Shown piece by piece: positions 8,614-15,835 of a stretch of 64,000 nt of DNA. This DNA comes from JBBQED01 sp038320345 (lineage in GTDB: Bacteria; Bacteroidota; Bacteroidia; AKYH767-A; OLB10), in NCBI GenBank assembly GCA_038320345.1, contig JBBQED010000013.1, forward strand, positions 1 to 64,000. The letters are read 5' to 3'. A program made the translations under genes and the position numbers. Position 1 is the stretch's first letter, and every line of letters starts with the position of its first letter. Under the pieces are notes generated by a model, which did not search any database, was not told the origin of the DNA, and saw nothing but the letters and a program-made list of their open reading frames with translations.

Positions 8614-10737
8614 TTATTTCAACTTAAATTCTTCTTTAAATTCATTGCCGTAGATGTCAACATAAATTACCATTAACTTTTTGCCACATTCCTTTTTGGG
8701 AATAGGAGGTAATGAAATTTGATTAGTATGTTTGAGTTCTTCTTTTATGTCCTCACTTTCATCATCATCTTTTTTCTTTTTCTTTTTTGGCAAAAGGTCT
8801 TCAGCAAAATAATAAGTATCCATGTCGAAGGTTTCACCATCAAAGTTTTTATCAATTAACACCATTGCCAAACTTTCAAAGTTCTCCATATCTCTTTCAG
8901 TATCTTCTTCACTGAAATCTGAAAGGAATTTTTTGATGGTTACATGATACTCACCATTTTTCTCTTTCCATTCGCTTTTTACTTCGGGTTGTCTCATGAA
9001 ATGAAAACCGATCGCATCCTCTAAGTCATTTACATTGCTTTTGCTTTGAGGCTGACGGAATTTTTTGAATTGAACTTTGTGCAATTCACGAATAATATGG
9101 TAAGGAACTTTTAAAAAGTAGTAGCGAACCTTATCAATTTCGTAATAGTCGCTAATGAAGTCAACATAACTTGCAGGTGCAATAATGTAAACACGCTTTC
9201 CCGCTTTTGCTCCAATATGGCTATGCAGGTCATGCAAATAATCTTCGTCAACTAAACTGTCCTTGTATTTCCAGTATTGCCAAACTATTGCATTGTAACC
9301 ATCCTTCTTTTCTCCGTCAATCTGAATTCCACTTATTGTTTTTTTCTTTTGCTCAACTTCAAATAAGTTCATAACAAAATCAGAATACTCTTGATTCTTT
9401 AAGTCAAAGATTTGTTCAAGGTCATAATGACCAGTGTTTAATGAAACAAAGCTTTTAGCCGGTTTACTATATTGCACTTTTGGATTATCTATTGATTTGC
9501 TACTTTCAATATTTAATAATCGTTTTTGAATTGTGTAAAAAGCAAGCTTACCAATGTCACAAGTAATCCATTTTCGATTTAATTTTTCAGCAACAGCTGC
9601 TGTTGTTCCTGAGCCACCAAAAAAATCTAAAACAATATCACCCTCTTTAGTTGCCGTTTTTATAACCCTTTCAAGAAGTGGCTCCGAATTTTCTGTTGGG
9701 TAACCTGTTAGTTGGTCATATCCTGAAATGTCTGTCCAATTTGCATCAATTGTTTTATCATCATCGAATCTGAAACTTGGCACATAATCAACTGGAGTTC
9801 TTTTTCCATTCTTTTCAATCTTTACAATTCCTGATTTCAAACCTTTCTGACTTTGTGCTAAATACATAACACCCTTTTGATACAATATGTCAATTTTTGG
9901 CTGTATAAATTTCCAATGTGAGTTTGGTGGTGGTAATAGTGTTACTTTTCTTCCATCAGGGTCAAGAAATATACGTTCTGGAGGGTTTCGATCACCTTTC
10001 ATTAGCATATTAGTCCCTTTGGCTTCGCCTTTATATCTTGGTCTTTTGAAACCAAAAAACTGATAGCTTTCCGTTTTTGAATAAATATATACAGTATCTG
10101 TTGCTGTGCTATATTTTTTTGTCCCTCCTAATCTCTGTTTACCTCTGTTAACTAGTATTTCATTTACAAAATTTGATTTGCCAAATATTTCGTCAAGCAC
10201 AATTTTTATATAATGCCCGAAGTTGTAACCCTGTCTTACCATTATTACGCCATCATCATCTAAAATTTCCTTTGCTATAATTATCCTTCTTCTGATAAAT
10301 TCAACAAATTCAGCTCCTTTACTTTTTGCCGTATATCCTTTTTGGCCCTTGTTGCCTTCATACACATCGCCTGTTCCAAAAGGTGGGTCAATATATATTA
10401 GTTTGATTTTTCCTTTGACTTTGTTTTTAATAGCGGCATCTTTATTTTCATATAAAGTTTTGAGAAATTGTAAATTATCACCAAATGCGATAATGTTTTT
10501 CCATCCGTCTTTCCATTGCTCACGATGACCGTTGAAAATTTTAGCAACTTGAAAAGGTACAGGAAAAACTCCGTCTTCATTGGCTAAAATATCCTCTCTT
10601 CGCATTTTCCCCCCATAAACTAATTCATACTCCTTTTGCTTTACGGGAAACAATTTGTATTTGTAATCGTCTGGTAGTACTTCGCCTTTTTGTAAGCGGT
10701 CTATCAGGTCTTCTATTTCTTGTTTGCTTAACTTCAT
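8614..10737 (-). CDS. mod: Type III DNA N6-adenine methyltransferase Mod subunit
   Basis: The 707-residue protein has methyltransferase motif IV DPPFGTG (117-123) ahead of motif I DFFGGSGTT (371-379), the beta-class order of type III Mod proteins. The 200-360 segment between them should hold the target-recognition domain that sets site specificity for both methylation and cleavage. A C-terminal extension of about 270 residues, with a Lys-rich linker (PKKKKKKDDD), is longer than in compact Mod proteins. It is preceded by radC with a 6-base gap and followed directly by res. It uses S-adenosylmethionine to methylate adenine on one strand of the recognition site. The specificity cannot be read from sequence. 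Confidence 0.95.
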   Translation of the reverse strand: MKLSKQEIEDLIDRLQKGEVLPDDYKYKLFPVKQKEYELVYGGKMRREDILANEDGVFPVPFQVAKIFNGHREQWKDGWKNIIAFGDNLQFLKTLYENKDAAIKNKVKGKIKLIYIDPPFGTGDVYEGNKGQKGYTAKSKGAEFVEFIRRRIIIAKEILDDDGVIMVRQGYNFGHYIKIVLDEIFGKSNFVNEILVNRGKQRLGGTKKYSTATDTVYIYSKTESYQFFGFKRPRYKGEAKGTNMLMKGDRNPPERIFLDPDGRKVTLLPPPNSHWKFIQPKIDILYQKGVMYLAQSQKGLKSGIVKIEKNGKRTPVDYVPSFRFDDDKTIDANWTDISGYDQLTGYPTENSEPLLERVIKTATKEGDIVLDFFGGSGTTAAVAEKLNRKWITCDIGKLAFYTIQKRLLNIESSKSIDNPKVQYSKPAKSFVSLNTGHYDLEQIFDLKNQEYSDFVMNLFEVEQKKKTISGIQIDGEKKDGYNAIVWQYWKYKDSLVDEDYLHDLHSHIGAKAGKRVYIIAPASYVDFISDYYEIDKVRYYFLKVPYHIIRELHKVQFKKFRQPQSKSNVNDLEDAIGFHFMRQPEVKSEWKEKNGEYHVTIKKFLSDFSEEDTERDMENFESLAMVLIDKNFDGETFDMDTYYFAEDLLPKKKKKKDDDESEDIKEELKHTNQISLPPIPKKECGKKLMVIYVDIYGNEFKEEFKLK

Positions 10738-10743
10738 CTTTAT

Positions 10744-11409
10744 TTATTTGTTCAAAATTCCTTCAGCTTGAAAGCTGAAATAATTATTTTTTGTTACAAT
10801 AATATGGTCAATTACGTGAATACCCATCAACTTTGCGGCTTCGCAAAGTTGATGGGTTAATTTTATGTCTGCTTCTGACGGTTTAGCATCATCGGCTGGA
10901 TGGTTATGAACGAAAATTATTCCAGCTGCTCTGTCGGAAATAGCATCAGCAAAAATTTCTCTTGGATGCACCATGCTGTAATTTACAGTTCCTTTAAACA
11001 CTTCCCGTTTTTCAATCAGTGCTGATGCTCCTGTCAAAGTGATTGTGAGAAAGTGTTCTTGCTTTTTATCTCGGATGTCTTGCACCAGTGAAAGTATGTC
11101 TTCTGTGTTTCGGATTTTCTTTTCGTCTTTAATCAAATAGCGTTTGGCTAATTCAAATGCTGAAAGTATTTGTCCCGCTTTGGCTTTACCAATGCCTTTG
11201 ATGTTTGTGAGTTTTTCTAAAGTGATGTTCTCTTTTTCGGCTTCAATCACTTTTAAAATGTCTGTCGCCAATGCTGAAACATCCCTGCCAGGTAGCCCGC
11301 TACCTAACAAAACCATCAGCAATTCGTGGCTTGACAATGACTGAACGCCACGATGAGCTAACTTCTCCCGTGGTTTGTCAATGTCTGGTATGTCTGCTAA
11401 TTTTTTCAA
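10744..11409 (-). CDS. radC: RadC/JAB-domain protein at head of restriction operon
   Basis: The 221-residue protein has an N-terminal helix-hairpin-helix region (GIGKAKAGQILSA, about 69-81) and a C-terminal JAB/MPN metalloprotease-like domain with HNHP and the downstream SEAD (HxH...S..D pattern). This is the RadC/UPF0758 family, despite its name not shown to act in general DNA repair, and often found in mobile and defence islands. The start is TTG at 11409, preceded in frame by TAA, and gives the expected N-terminus (IPDIDKPREKL). It ends 6 bases before mod, so it is the first gene of a five-gene minus-strand run. A weak TATTTTG-like box lies just upstream. Confidence 0.9.
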   Translation of the reverse strand: MKKLADIPDIDKPREKLAHRGVQSLSSHELLMVLLGSGLPGRDVSALATDILKVIEAEKENITLEKLTNIKGIGKAKAGQILSAFELAKRYLIKDEKKIRNTEDILSLVQDIRDKKQEHFLTITLTGASALIEKREVFKGTVNYSMVHPREIFADAISDRAAGIIFVHNHPADDAKPSEADIKLTHQLCEAAKLMGIHVIDHIIVTKNNYFSFQAEGILNK

Positions 11410-11760
11410 TTACTTGTTGAAATTGAGATTGTCAAAATACGTAAAAAAAGGCTTGTTATTGGTACAAATGTCATTCTGTGTGGTTGGCGATTTGGCTCTT
11501 TTGCTTTTGCCGCAGCGTTGGCTTTGTGTGTCGGGGCAAAAGCAAATGTGCCAAATGTGCGGCTGGCTAAAATTGAATTAAAAAAAATGTGCGGTGGGTA
11601 AAATAAAAAATACAGAAGGGTCGGCATTGAGTGTCGGCTCAGATGCTGTCCAGTTGCAATATGGTCTGAATGTCTTTGGTAATCTGTCAAAATTAGCGTT
11701 TCATTTTATGTTTATAGTGTCTGTTTTTTCGTTGTTGTGTCGTCTGTTAGGCTTGCTTGT
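11410..11760. repeat. Junction repeat C (upstream of radC)
   Basis: No gene is visible. TTGGCTCTTTTGCTTTTGCC (11492-11511) pairs with 11535-11554 (18 of 20 positions) around a 23-base loop, a strong cruciform or RNA hairpin. CTCTTTTGC (11496-11504), GCAAATGTGC (11542-11551), GCGTTTCATT (11696-11705) and TTGTTGTGTCG (11732-11742) are the same words, in the same orientation, as in junction B at 3032-3213, but the two pairs appear in swapped order. The region therefore belongs to the same repeat family as the junctions on the far side of the defence operon. Confidence 0.55.
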
Positions 11761-12030
11761 AACTCTCTTATACTCGCTATCATATTTCGGTTATCCAACA
11801 AATTTGTGTGGGTATATGCGATAGTTGGTTTCAGATATAGTATAGCTCGTTAAAAGGTGTATGTATATTTTGGTGGTTGTTGTAAGGCTGGGTTGGAGAT
11901 AGGAGTGGTAGGCAAAAGTTTTGGAAATGAAGGCTGAAATTAATGTTAAATGTACTATATTAATCTCTATTAACCTTTAAATAGGTATAGATTTAATATG
12001 GTTATAGTTATTTTGGTTTGCGGGTCCCGG

Positions 12031-12165
12031 GATTGACTTTGGATTGATTTAATATACATTCTGCGGCAGGGATAGTAATGGATACCCCGCAGGGCCACGA
12101 AGGGGCGCGAGGAGTAGGAATGGATAGCCCCATGACGCGTTTTACGGTCATGGCCTTCATCCAAA
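12031..12165. other. Palindrome-rich non-coding element, candidate structured RNA or dispersed repeat
   Basis: CTGCGG (12061-12066) pairs with CCGCAG (12087-12092). CCATGAC (12130-12136) pairs with GTCATGG (12147-12153), extended inside by CGT/ACG around a TTT loop. The motif ATGGATA followed by CCC or GCCC occurs in both halves (12078-12088 and 12120-12130), so the element looks like a duplicated unit. The lead-in GGATTGATTTAAT and the GGCAGGGATAG block resemble intergenic sequence I recall from other Bacteroidetes genomes; I cannot check this. The minus-strand open frame across it (11970-12164) is unlike any protein. Strand is not determined. Confidence 0.5.
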
Positions 12166-12257
12166 AAAGAGATATTAATTTACTGGTGTTTAATTTGAAT
12201 TAATGAACCGAATGGTTTTCAGTAAACCCTTAAAAAAGTACTCGAAAAAAACCATTA

Positions 12258-12288
12258 AATAAAAAAGGGAGCCTTTTGGGCTCCCTTT
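12258..12288 (-). terminator. Rho-independent terminator of rplT operon
   Basis: A 10-bp perfect stem, AAAGGGAGCC (12264-12273) with GGCTCCCTTT (12279-12288), encloses a 5-base loop. On the minus strand it is followed by a run of T. It lies just past the rplT stop and closes the thrS-infC-rpmI-rplT transcription unit. Confidence 0.88.
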
Positions 12289-12307
12289 GATTCACCGGAG
12301 TGAATTA

Positions 12308-12652
12308 TTATTTGATCGACTTGAGGACTGCTTCAAATGCTTCCGGATTGTTCATGGCTAAATCGGCAAGCGTTTTACGGTTCAGATCGATATTGCTTTT
12401 GTGTATTGCTCCCATGAATACGGAGTAGGACATCCCATGTTCGCGGGCTGCTGCATTGATACGCTGGATCCACAATGCGCGGAAGTTGCGTTTCTTGGTT
12501 TTACGGTCGCGGTAAGCGTACTGTAATCCTTTTTCTACGGTGTTCTTGGCTACCGTCCATACATTGGAACGTGCACCCCAGTTACCTTTGGCAAGTTTTA
12601 ATACTTTTTTTCTTTTCGCCTTCGAGGCGGCATGATTGACTGAACGTGGCAT
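12308..12652 (-). CDS. rplT: Large ribosomal subunit protein bL20
   Basis: The 114-residue basic protein matches bL20 over its full length: MPRSVNHAASKAKRKKVLKLAKG at the start (first 18 residues diagnostic) and the conserved FRALWIQRINAAAR segment in the middle. It binds 23S rRNA early in 50S assembly and, in several bacteria, represses its own operon. It is the last gene of thrS-infC-rpmI-rplT and lies 116 bases after rpmI. That spacer contains a small GTATC/GATAC inverted repeat (12677-12692) that could be part of a leader structure, though this is weak. A strong terminator follows. Confidence 0.98.
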   Translation of the reverse strand: MPRSVNHAASKAKRKKVLKLAKGNWGARSNVWTVAKNTVEKGLQYAYRDRKTKKRNFRALWIQRINAAAREHGMSYSVFMGAIHKSNIDLNRKTLADLAMNNPEAFEAVLKSIK

Positions 12653-12768
12653 TTTGTCTCGTTTTTGGAGTTAGCGGTATCGCGGTGGATACTCTTCGGA
12701 GCTAAGTACCGGTTAGAATTTTGTGGTTAATCGTTGAACCTGATTAATAAGGCGGAAGAATCAGTAGC

Positions 12769-12966
12769 TTATGCTACTCCCAACATTCTTTTTACACGGA
12801 ACTCATCAGTTTCATGTACAAGTCCTGCTGTAGTTAAACGACGCTTGCGGTCAGTATCCTTTTTCGTGAGGATGTGACGTTTGTAAGCGTGTTTACGCTT
12901 GATTTTTCCTGTACCCGTCAGCTTGAAGCGCTTCTTGGCACTGGAGTTAGTTTTCATTTTTGGCAT
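12769..12966 (-). CDS. rpmI: Large ribosomal subunit protein bL35
   Basis: The 65-residue, strongly basic protein begins MPKMKTNSSAKKRFKLTGTG and continues with the bL35 signature (KRKHAYKRHILTKK). Length is normal for the family (about 65). It binds the 50S subunit near the exit tunnel region. It sits 36 bases after infC and 116 bases before rplT, the usual position. The C-terminal tail (VKRMLGVA) is ordinary for Bacteroidetes. No unusual feature. Confidence 0.97.
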   Translation of the reverse strand: MPKMKTNSSAKKRFKLTGTGKIKRKHAYKRHILTKKDTDRKRRLTTAGLVHETDEFRVKRMLGVA

Positions 12967-13002
12967 TATCGTAAGTATTTAATCGTAAATCCTGAATTCA
13001 AT

Positions 13003-13689
13003 TTATTGTTCGGTTTCTGGAGCCTCATCGGTATCGTCAGCAGCTACTTCATTCAAGCGCTTTTCGAGTTTGATGTCTTCGGCTTTTTCTTCCGCAGTTT
13101 TATTCACTTTAACGGCTTTCTTCAGGTTGGGAAGAGGAGCAAGGTGAATGAACATCCTGTTTCCTTCAAGCTTTGGGAGCATCTCTACTTTTCCCCATTC
13201 TTCTAGTGCCTGTGCAAATTTCAGGAGGATAATTTCTCCGCGTTCTTTGTAGGCAATAGTTCTTCCTCTGAAATGCACATAAGCTTTTACTTTGGCGCCT
13301 TCTTCCAGGAACTTCATCGCATGTTTTACTTTGAAGTTGAAATCATGTTCATCCGTACTCGGACCGAATCTGATTTCTTTTAATACCTGCTTGGCGGCTT
13401 TTGCCTTGGTTTCCTTTTCCTTTTTCTTGCGCTCATAAAGGAATTTCTGGTAATCAACGATCTTACACACGGGCGGATCTGCCTGTGCTGCAATTTCTAC
13501 CAGATCTAAACCTTTCTCTTCGGCGATGCGAAGTGCTTCCTCAATACTTACAACAACGGGTTCAATGCCATCTCCTACGAGACGGACTTTAGTTGCCCGG
13601 ATCTTGTCATTGATTTTATGTTCCGGTTCTCTTTTTACCGGCATGCGGCCTCGTCCGAAGTTAGGACGAGAATTAGGAAAAGTTGCTAT
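13003..13689 (-). CDS. infC: Translation initiation factor IF-3, probable AUA start
   Basis: IF-3 keeps the 30S subunit free and proofreads the start codon and initiator tRNA. The core (REPEHKINDKIRATKVRLVG, then the C-domain with IRFGPSTDEHDF) is complete. An acidic tail of about 35 residues (EEKAEDIKLEKRL ...) follows. The first ATG is at 13644, but the frame stays open upstream through PNSRPNFGRGR, a Gly/Arg/Asn-rich extension usual in Bacteroidetes IF-3. A strong AAGGAGG (13694-13700) lies 4 bases before an in-frame ATA at 13689. No ATG, GTG or TTG occurs in the extension, and an in-frame TAA lies further up. I infer AUA initiation, matching the non-AUG autoregulated infC starts known elsewhere (AUU in E. 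coli). Confidence 0.9.
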   Translation of the reverse strand: MATFPNSRPNFGRGRMPVKREPEHKINDKIRATKVRLVGDGIEPVVVSIEEALRIAEEKGLDLVEIAAQADPPVCKIVDYQKFLYERKKKEKETKAKAAKQVLKEIRFGPSTDEHDFNFKVKHAMKFLEEGAKVKAYVHFRGRTIAYKERGEIILLKFAQALEEWGKVEMLPKLEGNRMFIHLAPLPNLKKAVKVNKTAEEKAEDIKLEKRLNEVAADDTDEAPETEQ

Positions 13690-13693
13690 GGTG

Positions 13694-13700
13694 CCTCCTT
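13694..13700 (-). promoter_or_regulatory. Strong Shine-Dalgarno before non-AUG infC start
   Basis: AAGGAGG on the minus strand ends 4 bases before ATA (13689-13687) and 49 bases before the first ATG (13644). Such a strong ribosome binding site is uncommon in this window. It decides the infC start in favour of the upstream rare codon. Confidence 0.7.
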
Positions 13701-13734
13701 TTGGTTTTTGTATTTACACTTATTTTCTTGACGA

Positions 13735-15672
13735 TCATACACTTAACATGCCTTTGATCTCGGTGGTTACTTTGTCGATGAAGTCTTGAATGCCTAAGCT
13801 TCCCTGATCTCCCTTGCCATGTTCCCTGATCGAAATGGTGTTTTCTAGCTCTTCTTTTTCTCCTACAATCAACATGTAAGGGATCTTTTTGAGCTCGGAA
13901 TCACGTATTTTTTTGCCGATCTTCTCGTCCCGGTCGTCAACGAGCCCGCGAATATCGGAATTTATAAGTAATTGTGAAACTTTTTTCGCATATCCGTTGA
14001 ACTTATCAGAGATAGGAAGGATAGCCACTTGCTTTGGTGATAACCATAAAGGCAGGTTTCCGGCATAGTGCTCCAACAAAAATCCGATGAAGCGTTCATG
14101 CGTTCCCAATGGGGCTCTGTGAATACACAAAGGCGTTTCCATTTCATTCTTAGAATTCCGGAATGCGAGTCCGAAACGTGCAGGTACAGCAAAGTCTACT
14201 TGATTGGTTGCCAGTGTAAACTCTCTTCCTATCGCACTCCATACTTGAACATCAATCTTTGGCCCGTAGAACGCGGCTTCATCTGGAATTTCCACAAATG
14301 GAATCTTAGAATCGACAAGCACTTTGCGCACCATGTCCTCTGTTTTTTTCCAGAGTTCAGGATTGTCAACATATTTTTTTCCCAGCTTTTCAGGAGCGTG
14401 AGTCGAGAACCTCATGACATATTTATCGATACCGAAAATTCGGAAGTACTTGAGGTACATATCGTTTACTGCATTAAACTCTTCAGTGAACTGATCTTCT
14501 GTGCAGTAAATATGTGCATCATTCATTTGCAACATGCGTACGCGCATCAACCCAAATAACTCCCCACTTTGTTCATAGCGATAACACGTTCCATATTCCG
14601 CCAAGCGTATTGGAAGATCTCGGTAACTCGGATTTAATTCCTTGAAAATTTTATGGTGATGCGGGCAATTCATCGCTTTGAGATAGTATTTCTCCCCATC
14701 GAAATTGATCGCAGGATACATACTGTCCTCGTAATACGGGAGATGCCCGCTGGTAATGTACATACTTTCTTTTGCCAAATGCGGAGTACGCACACGGCTA
14801 TAGCCAGCATCTTGCTCAGTTTTTTTGGCAAGACGTTCCAGTTCTTCAATAATTACGGCACCATTTGGCAGCCAAAGTGGTAAACCCGGACCTACATCAT
14901 CATCGAAGGTGAAGATTTCCATATCCTTCCCGATTTTACGATGATCACGTTTTTTGGCTTCTTCAAGCATATTAAGGTATTCATCCAGTTCCGATTTTTT
15001 TGGAAAGGTGATACCATAAATGCGGGTCAGCTGACGGTTATTGGAATCGTTTTTCCAGTAAGCTCCAGCTACATTGGTAAGCTTAATCGCTTTGATAGTT
15101 CCGGTAGACGGAATGTGGGGTCCGCGACAGAGGTCGGTGAAATTTCCTTGAGAGTAAAAAGTGATAGTTCCATCTTCGAGGTTACTCAGCAGATCGAGTT
15201 TGTATTCATCATTGCGTTCGGTCCAGTAGGCTAGAGCATCGGCCTTCGACATTTCCTTGCGGATGAAGGGGTTGTTCTGTTTCGCCAGTTCAGTCATTTT
15301 ATCTTCGATCTTCTTCAGATCTTCCGAGCTAAATACCTGATCGCCCATATCGACATCATAGTAAAACCCATTTGACAAAGGAGGTCCCACCCAGAATTTA
15401 ATTCCCGGGTAATAAAACTCCAGCGCCTCTGCCATCAAGTGAGCCGAAGAATGCCACATCGTATTTTTCCCTTCCGCATCGTTCCACGTCAGCAATTGCA
15501 ATGCTGAATCTTGTTCGATGGGGCGACTGGCATCACGCACTTCACCATTGATTTTGGCGGCAAGTACATTTCTGGCGAGCCCTTCGCTGATAGACTTCGC
15601 GATATCCATGGCGGTTGTGCCTTGTGGATATTCACGAACGGATTGATCCGGGAGGGTTATTTTAATCTGCAT
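13735..15672 (-). CDS. thrS: Threonyl-tRNA synthetase
   Basis: The 645-residue class II synthetase shows the N-terminal TGS domain (KITLPDQSVREYPQGTTA), the editing domain with HSSAH and the CRGPH motif, and the catalytic core with MNCPHH zinc ligand Cys, motif 2 (YRYEQSGELFGLMRVR) and motif 3 (GTHERFIGFLLEHYAG). A C-terminal anticodon-binding domain follows. It charges tRNA-Thr and removes mischarged Ser. I chose the ATG at 15672 rather than the longer TTG frame to 15693, because the latter starts inside a TATCTTTG promoter box. It heads the thrS-infC-rpmI-rplT unit. Confidence 0.97.
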   Translation of the reverse strand: MQIKITLPDQSVREYPQGTTAMDIAKSISEGLARNVLAAKINGEVRDASRPIEQDSALQLLTWNDAEGKNTMWHSSAHLMAEALEFYYPGIKFWVGPPLSNGFYYDVDMGDQVFSSEDLKKIEDKMTELAKQNNPFIRKEMSKADALAYWTERNDEYKLDLLSNLEDGTITFYSQGNFTDLCRGPHIPSTGTIKAIKLTNVAGAYWKNDSNNRQLTRIYGITFPKKSELDEYLNMLEEAKKRDHRKIGKDMEIFTFDDDVGPGLPLWLPNGAVIIEELERLAKKTEQDAGYSRVRTPHLAKESMYITSGHLPYYEDSMYPAINFDGEKYYLKAMNCPHHHKIFKELNPSYRDLPIRLAEYGTCYRYEQSGELFGLMRVRMLQMNDAHIYCTEDQFTEEFNAVNDMYLKYFRIFGIDKYVMRFSTHAPEKLGKKYVDNPELWKKTEDMVRKVLVDSKIPFVEIPDEAAFYGPKIDVQVWSAIGREFTLATNQVDFAVPARFGLAFRNSKNEMETPLCIHRAPLGTHERFIGFLLEHYAGNLPLWLSPKQVAILPISDKFNGYAKKVSQLLINSDIRGLVDDRDEKIGKKIRDSELKKIPYMLIVGEKEELENTISIREHGKGDQGSLGIQDFIDKVTTEIKGMLSV

Positions 15673-15690
15673 AATTGGAATAAAGAGGTG

Positions 15691-15698
15691 CAAAGATA
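15691..15698 (-). promoter_or_regulatory. Bacteroidetes -7 promoter box of thrS operon
   Basis: TATCTTTG on the minus strand matches the TAnnTTTG -7 consensus of the Bacteroidetes primary sigma factor. It ends 18 bases before the chosen thrS ATG, leaving a very short leader. A clear -33 TTG is not seen. Confidence 0.6.
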
Positions 15699-15835
15699 CA
15701 TTGAAAAGGCGTAATCGGAATTCTGGATTATTAAATCAGGAATACATTTTTCGAGAAACTTAGTCTAGCGGGAATTGAAACCCGAAGGTTTTATCGAAAA
15801 TGGTGCGGAATAAGGGTAAATTCGACGTTGTTTTT

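Noticed and set aside
11375..11824. Open frames on both strands upstream of radC
   Set aside because: They cross the long hairpin and shared junction words and are rich in Cys/Leu from T-rich sequence. No coding signal is seen.
11970..12164. 64-codon minus-strand open frame
   Set aside because: It lies exactly over the palindromic element and its product has no protein-like pattern; non-coding repeat is the better reading.
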